A stretch of DNA of 64,000 nt from JBGPEQ01 sp050180895 (GTDB taxonomy: Bacteria; Pseudomonadota; Alphaproteobacteria; Dongiales; Dongiaceae), in NCBI GenBank assembly GCA_050180895.1, contig JBFXDS010000008.1, positions 62,001 to 126,000 of the forward strand. The letters run 5' to 3'. A program made the translations under genes and the position numbers. Shown here piece after piece: positions 53,804-61,750 of this stretch (position 1 is the first letter of the stretch; each line of letters starts with the position of its first letter). The notes below the pieces were generated by a model. That model searched no databases and was not told where the DNA came from. It worked only from the letters and a program-made list of their open reading frames with translations.

Positions 53804-54754
53804 TTGATCAGGTTGGTTCTGCAACGGATCGGCGCGGCGCTGGTGACGCTGCTCATCATCTGCGTCATCGTCTTCGGCGCCGTCGAGTTCCTGCCCGGCG
53901 ACGCCTGCACCGCCTTCCTCGGGCGGGACGCGAAGGGCCGGATCCTCGAGAACTGCAGGCTCGAGCGCGGGCTCGACCGGCCGGCGCTCGAGCGCTTCGG
54001 CGAGTGGGCGGGCGGCATGATCCGCGGCGATCTCGGCAACTCGATGAACCGCAACAGGCCGATCGAGGACGTCGTCGGCTGGCGTCTGCGCAACACCCTG
54101 ATCCTCGCGGCCACCGCCTCGCTGTTCGGCATCCCGCTCGCGCTCTTCCTCGGCGTCGTCGCCGGGCTGCGGCGCGACCAGCCCATTGACATCGCGCTCT
54201 CCTCGATCGCGCTCTTCGCCATGACAATCCCGGAATTCATCTCGGCGACGGTCCTGATCCTCGTCTTCAGCATCTCCCTCGGCTGGACCACCGGCGTGGT
54301 CACGGTCGGCTATCGGGCGCCCGTGCTGGACCTCGTCGCCAACACGGTCCTGCCGACGGTCGCGCTGGCGCTGATCCTGGTCGCGCACATCCTGCGCATG
54401 GTGCGCTCGAGCGTGATCGAGGTGATGGAAAGCGATTTCGTGCTGATGGCGCGGCTGAAGGGTGTGCCGTTCGGCCGCCTCGTGTGGCGCCACGTGCTGC
54501 CGAACTCGCTGCTGCCGACCATCAACGTGATCGGGTTGACGGTCGCCTGGCTGCTCGGCGGCATGGTCGTGATCGAGACCGTGTTCAACTATCCGGGCCT
54601 CGGGCGGCTCGCGGTCGACGCCGTGGCCGACCGCGACCTGCCCCTGATCCAGGCGATCGCGCTCATCCTCGGCAGCATCTACATCCTCACGAACCTCGCC
54701 GCCGACTTGGTGTCGCTGCTGCTCAATCCCAAGCTCCGGACCTATCGCACATGA
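53804..54754 (+). CDS. ABC transporter permease (DppB type)
   Basis: 316 aa, six hydrophobic helices. It begins LIRLVLQRIGAALVTLLIICVIVF, the normal DppB start, and has the EAA-like loop MARLKGVPFGRLVWRHVLPNSLLPTINVIG before the last helices. I use TTG at 53804 as start, with GGGAG nine bases upstream; no ATG fits. It ends with ATGA overlapping the second permease. Length and sequence match the DppB/OppB group of the peptide-type importers. Gap of 107 bases after the binding protein. Confidence 0.88.
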   Translation: MIRLVLQRIGAALVTLLIICVIVFGAVEFLPGDACTAFLGRDAKGRILENCRLERGLDRPALERFGEWAGGMIRGDLGNSMNRNRPIEDVVGWRLRNTLILAATASLFGIPLALFLGVVAGLRRDQPIDIALSSIALFAMTIPEFISATVLILVFSISLGWTTGVVTVGYRAPVLDLVANTVLPTVALALILVAHILRMVRSSVIEVMESDFVLMARLKGVPFGRLVWRHVLPNSLLPTINVIGLTVAWLLGGMVVIETVFNYPGLGRLAVDAVADRDLPLIQAIALILGSIYILTNLAADLVSLLLNPKLRTYRT

Positions 54755-55716
54755 GCGAACGGGCCGGCACCGCCCGCCCGCCGCCGCACGGGCTCGCTGC
54801 GGCGCCGGCGGTCGAGGCGGCGCCGGCTGCGCCGCCGCCGGGACCGGCGCTGCAGCCGGCGAGGTCGCGTCGCTTCGCCGCGCTGCGGGCGGTGCTTTCG
54901 CGACCCTCGGGGGCGATCGGCTTGGGCATCGTCGCCTTCCACCTGATGGTCGCCCTGTTCGGGCCGCTGTTCGTGCCTCACGACCCGGCGCTGCAGAACG
55001 TCGACGCGATGATGGCCGCGCCGTCGTTCGAATACTGGTTCGGCACCGACCGTCTCGGGCGCGACGTCTTCGCCCGCACGGTGCTCGGCGGCCGCGAGGC
55101 GATCGTCATCAGCACGCTCTCGACCATGCTTGCAATGGCTTCCGGGGGACTGCTCGGCATCTTCCTCGCGCTCGTCGGCGGCCGGGCAGACGAGATCGTG
55201 ATGCGCGCCGTAGACGCGATGCTGTCGCTGCCGTGGGTTCTGACGGTGATGATCTTCGTGACCGCGCTCGGCACCAGTACCGTTGTGCTGATCCCGGTCC
55301 TCGGATTCTCCTATGGCCTTGCGGTCGTGCGCATCGCGCGCAGCGCGGCGCTCGACTTCGTCGCGCGCGACTTCGTGCTGGCGGCGCAGGCGCGCGGCGA
55401 GCGCAAGCGCACGATCGTGCTGAAGGAGCTGTTTCCGAACGTGCGCGACAGCCTTGCGGTCGAGGGAGCGATGCAGTGGTCGTGGATCATCCTCGGGTTC
55501 AGCTCGCTGTCCTTCCTCGGCTTCGGCGTGACGCCGCCGATGCCGGACTGGGGCCTCATGATCTCCGATTCGCGCGGGCTGATGGCGATCGCGCCGTGGA
55601 CCGTGTTGTGGCCGATGGCGGCGCTCAGCTCGCTCGTGATCGGCACCAACCTTGCCGCAGACGCGTTCGCCAAGGTGCTGGGCGTCGATCGCGCGCGGCG
55701 GGCGCCCGGCCGATGA
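54751..55716 (+). CDS. ABC transporter permease (DppC type)
   Basis: 321 aa. A Pro/Ala-rich cytoplasmic lead (about residues 1-45, LAAAPAVEAAPAAPPPGP) precedes six helices. Typical DppC parts are FGPLFVPHDPALQNVDAMMAAPSFEYWFGTDRLGRDVFARTVLGGR (landmark FGTDRLGRDVFAR) and the EAA loop VLAAQARGERKRTIVLKELFPNVRDSL. The start at 54751 overlaps the DppB stop; its end overlaps the ATPase start (ATGA). The long proline-rich N-terminus is unusual for this family. Confidence 0.93.
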   Translation: MSERAGTARPPPHGLAAAPAVEAAPAAPPPGPALQPARSRRFAALRAVLSRPSGAIGLGIVAFHLMVALFGPLFVPHDPALQNVDAMMAAPSFEYWFGTDRLGRDVFARTVLGGREAIVISTLSTMLAMASGGLLGIFLALVGGRADEIVMRAVDAMLSLPWVLTVMIFVTALGTSTVVLIPVLGFSYGLAVVRIARSAALDFVARDFVLAAQARGERKRTIVLKELFPNVRDSLAVEGAMQWSWIILGFSSLSFLGFGVTPPMPDWGLMISDSRGLMAIAPWTVLWPMAALSSLVIGTNLAADAFAKVLGVDRARRAPGR

Positions 55717-57704
55717 GCAACGCGCCGCTGCTGCGCGTCGAGACTCTGACCATCGGCACCGAGGGCGTCGAGAGCCATGCGATCGTCGACGCCGTCGACC
55801 TGATGCTGGCGCCCGGTGCCACGCTCGGCATCGCCGGCGAATCGGGCTGCGGCAAGAGCACGCTGCTGCTGGCGATGATGGGCGTCGTGCGCGGCGGGCT
55901 CCGCCGAACGGCCGGCCGCGTCGTGTTCGACGGCGTGTCGCTGTTCGAGACCGATGAGCGCCGCCTCGAGCAGATTCGCGGCGGCCGGCTCGCCCTCGTC
56001 CCTCAGAATGCCGGGCTCGCGCTCACTCCGACGCTGCGCATCGGCGATCAGATCGATGAGGCGCTGCTGCTCCACACCGGGCTCGACGCGGATCGGCGGC
56101 GCGGCCGCATCGTCGAGCTGCTCGATTCGGTGCATCTGCCGACTCCGGCCAGGCTCGGCGGGCGCTATCCCCACGAGCTGTCCGGGGGCCAGCTCCAGCG
56201 CGTCGCCATCGCCATGGCGCTCGCGGCCGAGCCGGCGCTGCTGCTGCTCGACGAGCCCACGACTGGACTCGATGTGACGACGCAGATCGGCATCCTCGAC
56301 CTGCTTGCGGAGCTGCGCGAACGCAGCGGCGTCGCGATGATATGCGTCAGTCACGATCTCGGCTGCATCGCGCGCCTCGCCGACCGCATGATCGTGATGT
56401 ATGCCGGGCAGGTGATCGAGGACGCGCCGACCGCCGACCTGCTGCGCGGACCGGCGCATCCCTATGCGCGCGGGCTGGTGGCCTCGATCCCCCGCCTGGC
56501 CGTGGGCGCGATCCCGGCGGCCATTCCCGGCCGGCCGCCGGCGGCGGGCGAAGCGCCGACCGGTTGCCGCTTCGCACCGCGCTGCCCCGACGCTCAGGCG
56601 GTCTGCTGCGACGACGCGCCGGCGCTGCGGAGTCATCGGCTTGACCGCAGGGTCGCCTGCCATTTTCCGGCGACGGCGGGCCTGGCTTCCTCCGCGCCGT
56701 CGCCGCGCGCGCCCAGGACGGACGACGACGGGCCTGCTCTGCTCACCATCGAGGGGCTCCAGGTCACCTACGAACGGCCGGGTCTGTTCCGCCGGGCGGG
56801 GGCCGCACGCGCGGTGCACGGCGTGTCGCTGGCGCTGCGGTCCGGCGAGATTCTCGGACTTGTCGGCGAATCCGGCAGCGGCAAGTCGACCATCCTGCGC
56901 TGCGTCGCGGGCCTGTGGCCGACGTTGGCGGGGAGGATGCGCTACGGCGCATCGCAGCCGCTCGCCGGCCCGGCGGCGGCGCGCGACCGGTCGGTGCTGC
57001 GCGCGATCCAGCTCGTGTTCCAGAACCCGGACGCCTCGCTCAACCCGCGCCAGACCGTGCGGGAAATCCTCTCGCAGCCGCTGCGGCTCTATTTCGGCCT
57101 CGGCCGTCGCGAGATGGCGGCCCGCCTCAGCGCGCTGCTGCGCGACGTCCGGCTCGACGACGGCTATCTCGACCGCTATCCGGCCCAGCTCTCGGGCGGC
57201 GAGCGCCAGCGCGTCGCCATCGCCCGCGCCTACGCCGCCGAGCCCGACATCGTGCTGCTCGACGAGGTGACCTCGGCGCTCGACGTGTCGGTGCAGGCCT
57301 CGATCCTGCAGCTCATCCGCGACCTGAGCGCCACGCGCGGCACGGCCTGCGTCCTGGTCTCGCACGATCTCGCGGTCGTGCAGGCGCTGGCCGACCGGAT
57401 TGCCGTGCTCTATCGCGGCCGGCTGGTCGAGATCGGCCCGGCCCGGCGCCTGTGCCGGTCGCCGGCGCACCCCTATACGCAGGCGCTGATCGGGGCCGTG
57501 CTCGAGCCGGAGCCGGCGTCCGCGCGGCGGCATGCGGCGGCGCGGGAGCGCGACGACCGGGACTCGGCCGGCTGCCCCTACGCCGGGCGCTGCGCCCTGC
57601 GCCTCGAACGCTGCTTCGAGGCCATGCCGGACTGGCAGGCGATCGAGGGCGACCAGAGCGCGCGCTGCTTCCGGCTGGAGCCGCAGGCGGAAGCAGCGCG
57701 CTGA
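55713..57704 (+). CDS. Fused double ATPase of the peptide-type ABC importer (DppD-DppF fusion)
   Basis: 663 aa holding two complete ABC ATPases. The first (about 1-320) has GESGCGKSTLLLAMMG, LSGGQLQRVAIAMAL, LLLLDEPTTGLD and a C-terminal oligopeptide-type cysteine motif GCRFAPRCPDAQAVCC. The second (about 345-650) has GESGSGKSTILRCVAG, LSGGERQRVAIARAY, LLDEVTSALDVS and a second such motif GCPYAGRCALRLERC. These cysteine sets fit the Fe-S-like tails of Dpp/Opp ATPases. Usually DppD and DppF are separate genes. Coupled by ATGA to the permease; no further gene follows in the operon. Confidence 0.94.
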   Translation: MSNAPLLRVETLTIGTEGVESHAIVDAVDLMLAPGATLGIAGESGCGKSTLLLAMMGVVRGGLRRTAGRVVFDGVSLFETDERRLEQIRGGRLALVPQNAGLALTPTLRIGDQIDEALLLHTGLDADRRRGRIVELLDSVHLPTPARLGGRYPHELSGGQLQRVAIAMALAAEPALLLLDEPTTGLDVTTQIGILDLLAELRERSGVAMICVSHDLGCIARLADRMIVMYAGQVIEDAPTADLLRGPAHPYARGLVASIPRLAVGAIPAAIPGRPPAAGEAPTGCRFAPRCPDAQAVCCDDAPALRSHRLDRRVACHFPATAGLASSAPSPRAPRTDDDGPALLTIEGLQVTYERPGLFRRAGAARAVHGVSLALRSGEILGLVGESGSGKSTILRCVAGLWPTLAGRMRYGASQPLAGPAAARDRSVLRAIQLVFQNPDASLNPRQTVREILSQPLRLYFGLGRREMAARLSALLRDVRLDDGYLDRYPAQLSGGERQRVAIARAYAAEPDIVLLDEVTSALDVSVQASILQLIRDLSATRGTACVLVSHDLAVVQALADRIAVLYRGRLVEIGPARRLCRSPAHPYTQALIGAVLEPEPASARRHAAARERDDRDSAGCPYAGRCALRLERCFEAMPDWQAIEGDQSARCFRLEPQAEAAR

Positions 57705-57732
57705 CGGAACGGCGGCGGGCCGGGCGCCGTCC

Positions 57733-57761
57733 TTGCAAACTATACGCTGAGAGCGTATATA
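57733..57761 (+). promoter_or_regulatory. Promoter with embedded palindrome, near-leaderless
   Basis: -35 TTGCAA (57733-57738), 17-base gap, -10 TATATA (57756-57761). Between and across the -10 lies the perfect 8-bp-arm palindrome TATACGCT-GAG-AGCGTATA (57741-57759), a likely binding site for the HTH protein of this pair. The ATG of the next gene (57769) falls only seven bases after the -10, so the transcript should be leaderless or nearly so. Confidence 0.65.
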
Positions 57762-57768
57762 TGAGACC

Positions 57769-58104
57769 ATGAGCGAAGGCCATGGGTTCGTCTTCGTATT
57801 GGACGAGGAGCTGTCCGAAGATGACCTCGTGGCGCTCGTGGTCACGACGCCTGCGGGCCAGACCGTCCAGATCTGGGCCGAGGTCGAGTTGATCGGGAGG
57901 ACAGCCACTCTCCGACAGTTCGCCATCTACGGAGTGGACGTGTCCGCAAAAGAGCTTGGACTCGCCGCGCTTCGGGCCATGGCGCGGGCGGCGATGGAGG
58001 ATTTCGATGTCGATTGCATCCGAATTGAAGAGGCGCGCCGGACATCCGGTGCAAACCCGGGGCGCACCGCGCGGTCGATCGAATTCAGGCGCCGAGCGCG
58101 TTAA
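57769..58104 (+). CDS. Small protein of unknown function, partner of the HTH gene (putative toxin)
   Basis: 111 aa. It starts MSEGHGFVFVLDEELSEDDLVAL and reads as alternating strands and helices, with LRQFAIYGVDVSAKELGLAALRAMARAAMEDF in the middle and a C-terminal motif RTSGANPGRTARSIEFRRR. That last type of tail (ANPGRxxRxxEF) occurs in small proteins next to HTH partners. No known nuclease motif is visible. Its transcript appears to be leaderless. The two genes overlap by about 98 bases by the HTH start used here. A toxin-antitoxin-like role is inference from size, order, overlap and palindrome. Confidence 0.6.
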   Translation: MSEGHGFVFVLDEELSEDDLVALVVTTPAGQTVQIWAEVELIGRTATLRQFAIYGVDVSAKELGLAALRAMARAAMEDFDVDCIRIEEARRTSGANPGRTARSIEFRRRAR

Positions 58105-58519
58105 GCTCCTCTTGAGGCCGCCGACATCGAGGCATCTTGGGGATGCCTTCGAGCTGGCCCGCCTGCTCGTGCGCGCCGGCGTTTCCGTGCGCGCCGCGAA
58201 GAAGGCGGTCGACGATCTCGCCTTCGGGCGGACGGGTTATGTCGAGGCGACGGGGGTCGTCGACTATGGCCTGCTCAAACGGAAGATGATGAACCGGAAT
58301 GTGGCGGTGCACCGCATCGAGGCGCGCGCCATCGACGTCAGGGCTCTCCGCGCCCGCCTCGGCCTCAGCCAGGAGGCGTTTGCCGGCCGATACGGTCTCG
58401 ACGTGGCGACGGTGCGCAATTGGGAACAGGGTCGCACGACCCCTGAAGGTCCCGCCGCGACCCTGCTGCAGCTGATCGATCGCGACCCCGACAAGGTCGT
58501 CGAGTTGCTGGCGGATTGA
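58007..58519 (+). CDS. Xre-type HTH protein (putative antitoxin/autorepressor)
   Basis: 170 aa. The C-terminal 65 residues hold a Cro/C1-type helix-turn-helix: ALRARLGLSQEAFAGRYGLDVATVRNWEQGRTTPEGP, with LSQEAFA and VRNWEQGR as the two helices. The middle segment (FELARLLVRAGVSVRAAKKAVDDLAFG) may be a dimerisation part. I start at the ATG at 58007, which overlaps the previous gene by 98 bases; a TTG at 58112 would remove the overlap and give 135 aa, and I cannot decide between them. The HTH presumably binds the palindrome at 57741-57759. Confidence 0.7.
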   Translation: MSIASELKRRAGHPVQTRGAPRGRSNSGAERVKLLLRPPTSRHLGDAFELARLLVRAGVSVRAAKKAVDDLAFGRTGYVEATGVVDYGLLKRKMMNRNVAVHRIEARAIDVRALRARLGLSQEAFAGRYGLDVATVRNWEQGRTTPEGPAATLLQLIDRDPDKVVELLAD

Positions 58520-58627
58520 GTGCGGCCGACCGAGTAAGAACCCCCCGCCGGCGCAGCCCGGTATTGACGCGCCGCGGCGCCCGTGGCCGAGTCGCGACCG
58601 ACCGAATTTCGGGAGGGACGGGCAGCC

Positions 58628-61063
58628 ATGAAGTCGCATGCGCAGGCGGTGGTGATCGGCGGCGGGGTGGTGGGGTGCAGCGTGCTCTACCACCTGACCA
58701 AGGCCGGCTGGCGCGACGTGGTGCTGGTCGAGCGCGACCAGCTCACCTCGGGCTCGACCTGGCACGCCGCCGGCGGCTTCCACACCCTCAACGGCGATCC
58801 CAATGTCGCCAAGCTGCAGGGCTACACCATCGGCCTCTATGACGAGCTGGAGAAGATCTCCGGCCAGTCCTGCGGCCTGCACCGCTCCGGCGGCCTGATG
58901 CTCGCCGACACCAAGGAGCGCATGGAGTGGCTGACGATGGCGCACGCCCGCGCCCGCTATCTCGGCCTGGAGACGGCGCTGATGAGCGCCGCCGAGGCCA
59001 AGAAGCTTTTCCCGCTGCTGGAGGACAGATATTTCGTCGGCGCCATGCTCGACGCCGCCGACGGCAACCTCGATCCCTCCGGCACCACCCACGCCTATGC
59101 CAAGTCGGCGCGCATCAACGGCGCCGAGATCAATCTGCAGACGCGGGTCGAGGCGTTGAAGCCTCGCGCCGACGGCACATGGGATGTGATCACGACGAAG
59201 GGCAACATCCGCGCCGAGCATGTGGTGAACTGCGGCGGGTTGTGGGCGCGCGAGATCGGCCGCATGGTCGGCCTCGAGCTGCCGGTGCTGGCCATGGAGC
59301 ACATGTACCTCGTCACCGAGGACATGCCGGAGGTGATCGCCTTCAACAAGGAGACCGGTCACGAGCTGCCGCACGCCATCGACTTCAAGGCCGAGATCTA
59401 CATGCGACAGGAGCGCAGCGGCATGGTGCTGGGCACCTACGAGAAGGCCTGCGTCCCCTGGCAGCCGAAGCAGACGCCCTGGGATTTCGGCACCGAGCTG
59501 CTGACGCCCGACCTCGACCGCATCGCGCCCTCGCTGGAGCTGGGCTTCAAGCATTTCCCGGCCATGGCCAAGGCCGGCATCAAGCGCGTCATCAACGGCC
59601 CCTTCACCTTCTCGCCCGATGGGAACCCGCTGGTCGGGCCGGTGCAGGGCCTGCGCAACTTCTGGTGCGCCTGCGCCGTGATGGCCGGCTTCAGCCAGGG
59701 CGGCGGCGTCGGGCTGGCGCTGTCGCAATGGATGGTCAGCGGCGATCCCGGCTTCGACGTCTGGGCCATGGACATCGCGCGCTTCGGCGAATGGGCGACG
59801 CGCCCCTACACCAACGCGAAGGTGCGCGAGAACTATTCGCGCCGCTTCTCCATCCGCTTCCCCAACGAGGAGCTGCCGGCGGCGCGGCCGCAGCAGACGA
59901 CGGCGCTCTACGACCTGATGATTTCGCAGGGCGCGGTGATGGGCGACAGCTGGGGGCTCGAGACGCCGCTCTGGTTCGCGCCCAAGGGCGTGGAGCCGAA
60001 GGACATCGTGTCGTTCCACCGCTCCAACGACTTCCCGCACGTGAAGGCGGAATGCCTGGGCGTGCGCGAACGCGTCGGCGTGACGGAGATCGCCAACTTC
60101 GCCAAGTACGAATTCACCGGGCCGGGGGCGGAGGCGTTCCTGTCGCGGCTCATGACCAACCGGATGCCGCGCGCCGGCCGCCTCGTGCTGACGCCGATGC
60201 TGAACGAGGCCGGCAAGCTGATCGGCGATTTCACGATCGCCAAGGCCGGCGACGAGCGCTTCCTGATGTGGGGCTCGTCGCAGGCGCAGAAATACCACAT
60301 GCGCTGGTTCGAGCGGCACCTGCCGGCCGACGGCTCGGTGTGCGTGCGCCGCTACGACATGGGCCTCGTCGGCCTCTCCATCGCCGGCCCGAAATCGCGC
60401 GATGTTTTGCAGGCGCTGACGGATGCCGATGTGTCCGCGGCGGCGTTCAAGTTCCTCGACCATCGCACGATGGACATTGCCAACGTGCCGACGACGATCA
60501 ACCGCGTCACCTACACCGGCGATCTCGGCTACGAGATCTGGGTGGCGCCGGACTATCTGCGCCGGCTCTATCAGGAGATCATGGCGGCGGGGAAGGATTT
60601 CGGCATCGTCAATTTCGGCATGCGGGCGCTGCTCAGCCTGCGGTTGGAGAAGAACTTCCCCACCTGGTACCGCGAGCTGCGGCCGATCTACGGCCCCTTC
60701 GAGGCGGCGCTCGACCGCTTCGTCGACCTCGGCAAGAACGATTTCATCGGCCGCGACGCGGCGATGAAGGAGAAGCAGGAGGGCGGCACGCTGCGCCGCG
60801 TCTCCATGGTCGTCGACGCCGCCGATGCCGACGTGCTCGGCGACGAGCCGATCTGGCACGGCGGCAAGGTCGTCGGCTGGGTGACCTCCGGCGGCTATGC
60901 CCACTATGTCGACAAGTCGCTGGCCCAGGGCTACGTGCCGCGCGACCTGGCGGTGGACGGCGGCGCCGGCGCCTTCGAGATCGAGATCATCGGCGACCGT
61001 CGCAAGGCGACGATCATTGCCGAGCCGCCGTTCGATCCGCAGGGCAAGCGGATGCGGATGTAA
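58628..61063 (+). CDS. FAD-dependent dimethylglycine/sarcosine-dehydrogenase-like protein
   Basis: 811 aa. Order of domains: FAD-binding amine-oxidase-type domain (about 1-390, VVIGGGVVGCSVLYHL then GSTWHAAGGFH where a His can hold FAD covalently), a FAO_M-type middle (about 390-440), and a GcvT-like tetrahydrofolate-binding domain (about 450-720) with a GcvT C-terminal barrel after it. This is the architecture of dimethylglycine and sarcosine dehydrogenases, which pass one-carbon units to folate. Start ATG at 58628 (MKSHAQAVVIGG), with GGGAGGG upstream. A SAM-II riboswitch follows about 300 bases after its stop, so it links to one-carbon and methyl metabolism by location. Confidence 0.92.
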   Translation: MKSHAQAVVIGGGVVGCSVLYHLTKAGWRDVVLVERDQLTSGSTWHAAGGFHTLNGDPNVAKLQGYTIGLYDELEKISGQSCGLHRSGGLMLADTKERMEWLTMAHARARYLGLETALMSAAEAKKLFPLLEDRYFVGAMLDAADGNLDPSGTTHAYAKSARINGAEINLQTRVEALKPRADGTWDVITTKGNIRAEHVVNCGGLWAREIGRMVGLELPVLAMEHMYLVTEDMPEVIAFNKETGHELPHAIDFKAEIYMRQERSGMVLGTYEKACVPWQPKQTPWDFGTELLTPDLDRIAPSLELGFKHFPAMAKAGIKRVINGPFTFSPDGNPLVGPVQGLRNFWCACAVMAGFSQGGGVGLALSQWMVSGDPGFDVWAMDIARFGEWATRPYTNAKVRENYSRRFSIRFPNEELPAARPQQTTALYDLMISQGAVMGDSWGLETPLWFAPKGVEPKDIVSFHRSNDFPHVKAECLGVRERVGVTEIANFAKYEFTGPGAEAFLSRLMTNRMPRAGRLVLTPMLNEAGKLIGDFTIAKAGDERFLMWGSSQAQKYHMRWFERHLPADGSVCVRRYDMGLVGLSIAGPKSRDVLQALTDADVSAAAFKFLDHRTMDIANVPTTINRVTYTGDLGYEIWVAPDYLRRLYQEIMAAGKDFGIVNFGMRALLSLRLEKNFPTWYRELRPIYGPFEAALDRFVDLGKNDFIGRDAAMKEKQEGGTLRRVSMVVDAADADVLGDEPIWHGGKVVGWVTSGGYAHYVDKSLAQGYVPRDLAVDGGAGAFEIEIIGDRRKATIIAEPPFDPQGKRMRM

Positions 61064-61334
61064 GGGACGGAATGTCGAGCACGCCGCCGCGAAGATCGTC
61101 GGGCGCGAAACGGTTCATTATGTGAGCAGCCTTGCGCCGGTGGACGATCCGGCGGTTCGTCGGCAGCGCGGTGGTCATAGACCAGCTTGCCTCTCGAGCA
61201 ACTGCCCCATTTTTTGCCCCCATTTTCTGCGCAACCTGTTGACCTTGTGGGGTTGCATTCCTGTGACATCAAAGCGTTGCACCAGCGGTGGTGGAGGACG
61301 CTGTTTCGACCACTACGGAACCTCATAAACATAC
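61064..61334. other. Gap after the flavoprotein gene
   Basis: About 270 bases with no coding frame of note on either strand. No hairpin with a convincing T-run was found, although a T-rich string (ATTTTTTG near 61210) follows C-rich DNA. A promoter for the riboswitch begins at its right border. Confidence 0.4.
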
Positions 61335-61363
61335 TTGACTTTGCCGCGCACGATTCGTAAAGG
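61335..61363 (+). promoter_or_regulatory. Promoter driving the second SAM-II riboswitch
   Basis: -35 TTGACT (61335-61340), 17-base gap, -10 TAAAGG (61358-61363). The predicted start lies near 61370, exactly the first base of riboswitch stem P1. This spacing supports transcription beginning at the aptamer. Confidence 0.7.
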
Positions 61364-61369
61364 TTAGCT

Positions 61370-61428
61370 CGTGGTCATTTGAGCCGACCGGCTTGCAGCC
61401 ACGTTAAACAAATTGCTAAAAGGTCGGG
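61370..61428 (+). promoter_or_regulatory. SAM-II riboswitch (canonical copy)
   Basis: Stem P1 is CGTGG (61370-61374) with CCACG (61399-61403). The loop has CATTTG (61376-61382) and GCTTGCA (61391-61397). Then come TTAAACAAATT (61404-61414) and the invariant GCTAAAA (61415-61421). The pseudoknot is very clear: CCGACC (61384-61389) pairs perfectly with GGTCGG (61422-61427). It is a textbook SAM-II (metA motif) aptamer. The next genes on this strand are a LysR regulator, a peroxiredoxin, a small membrane protein and a sulfate-binding protein. Binding of SAM would block expression. Confidence 0.9.
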
Positions 61429-61437
61429 AGCAGGTAT

Positions 61438-61477
61438 CCCCGGTCTTTGGCATTCATGAATGCGCCGGGGTTTTTTG
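61438..61477 (+). terminator. Intrinsic terminator, SAM-II expression platform
   Basis: CCCCGG (61438-61443) pairs with CCGGGG (61465-61470); inside it the palindrome GCATTCATGAATGC (61450-61463) forms the top of the stem, and a run of six T follows (61471-61476). It is ten bases from the aptamer, so control by SAM is plausible. Confidence 0.85.
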
Positions 61478-61750
61478 TTGCCCTGGCGCCCTGATAATGA
61501 GGGCCAGAGTGAACGCCAGTCCTGCAGATTCGTCCGAATTCCGATTGCGACGACGAACGGTCCGTTCGCGTGGGAACTCTCGCGTCACGGCTTCGGAGAG
61601 ACGTCCGAGGCCATTTTTTCTGTCAACGAACCGCTGCCGGGCGGGGCAGGTCGGCCCCGGCCGCAATCTTCCGCAGCGTCCGGGCGGGTGGAAAGACGCG
61701 CATGACGTCATTGACGATCTTGATGCAGCTCTGCCGCATGGAGGAGTCAT

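Noticed and set aside
55311..57926. 871-codon minus-strand frame opposite the fused ATPase
   Set aside because: Antisense shadow of two ABC ATPases with all motifs intact.
58085..60904. 939-codon minus-strand open frame opposite the flavoprotein gene
   Set aside because: Same antisense effect; the plus-strand gene has a full domain order and ribosome site.
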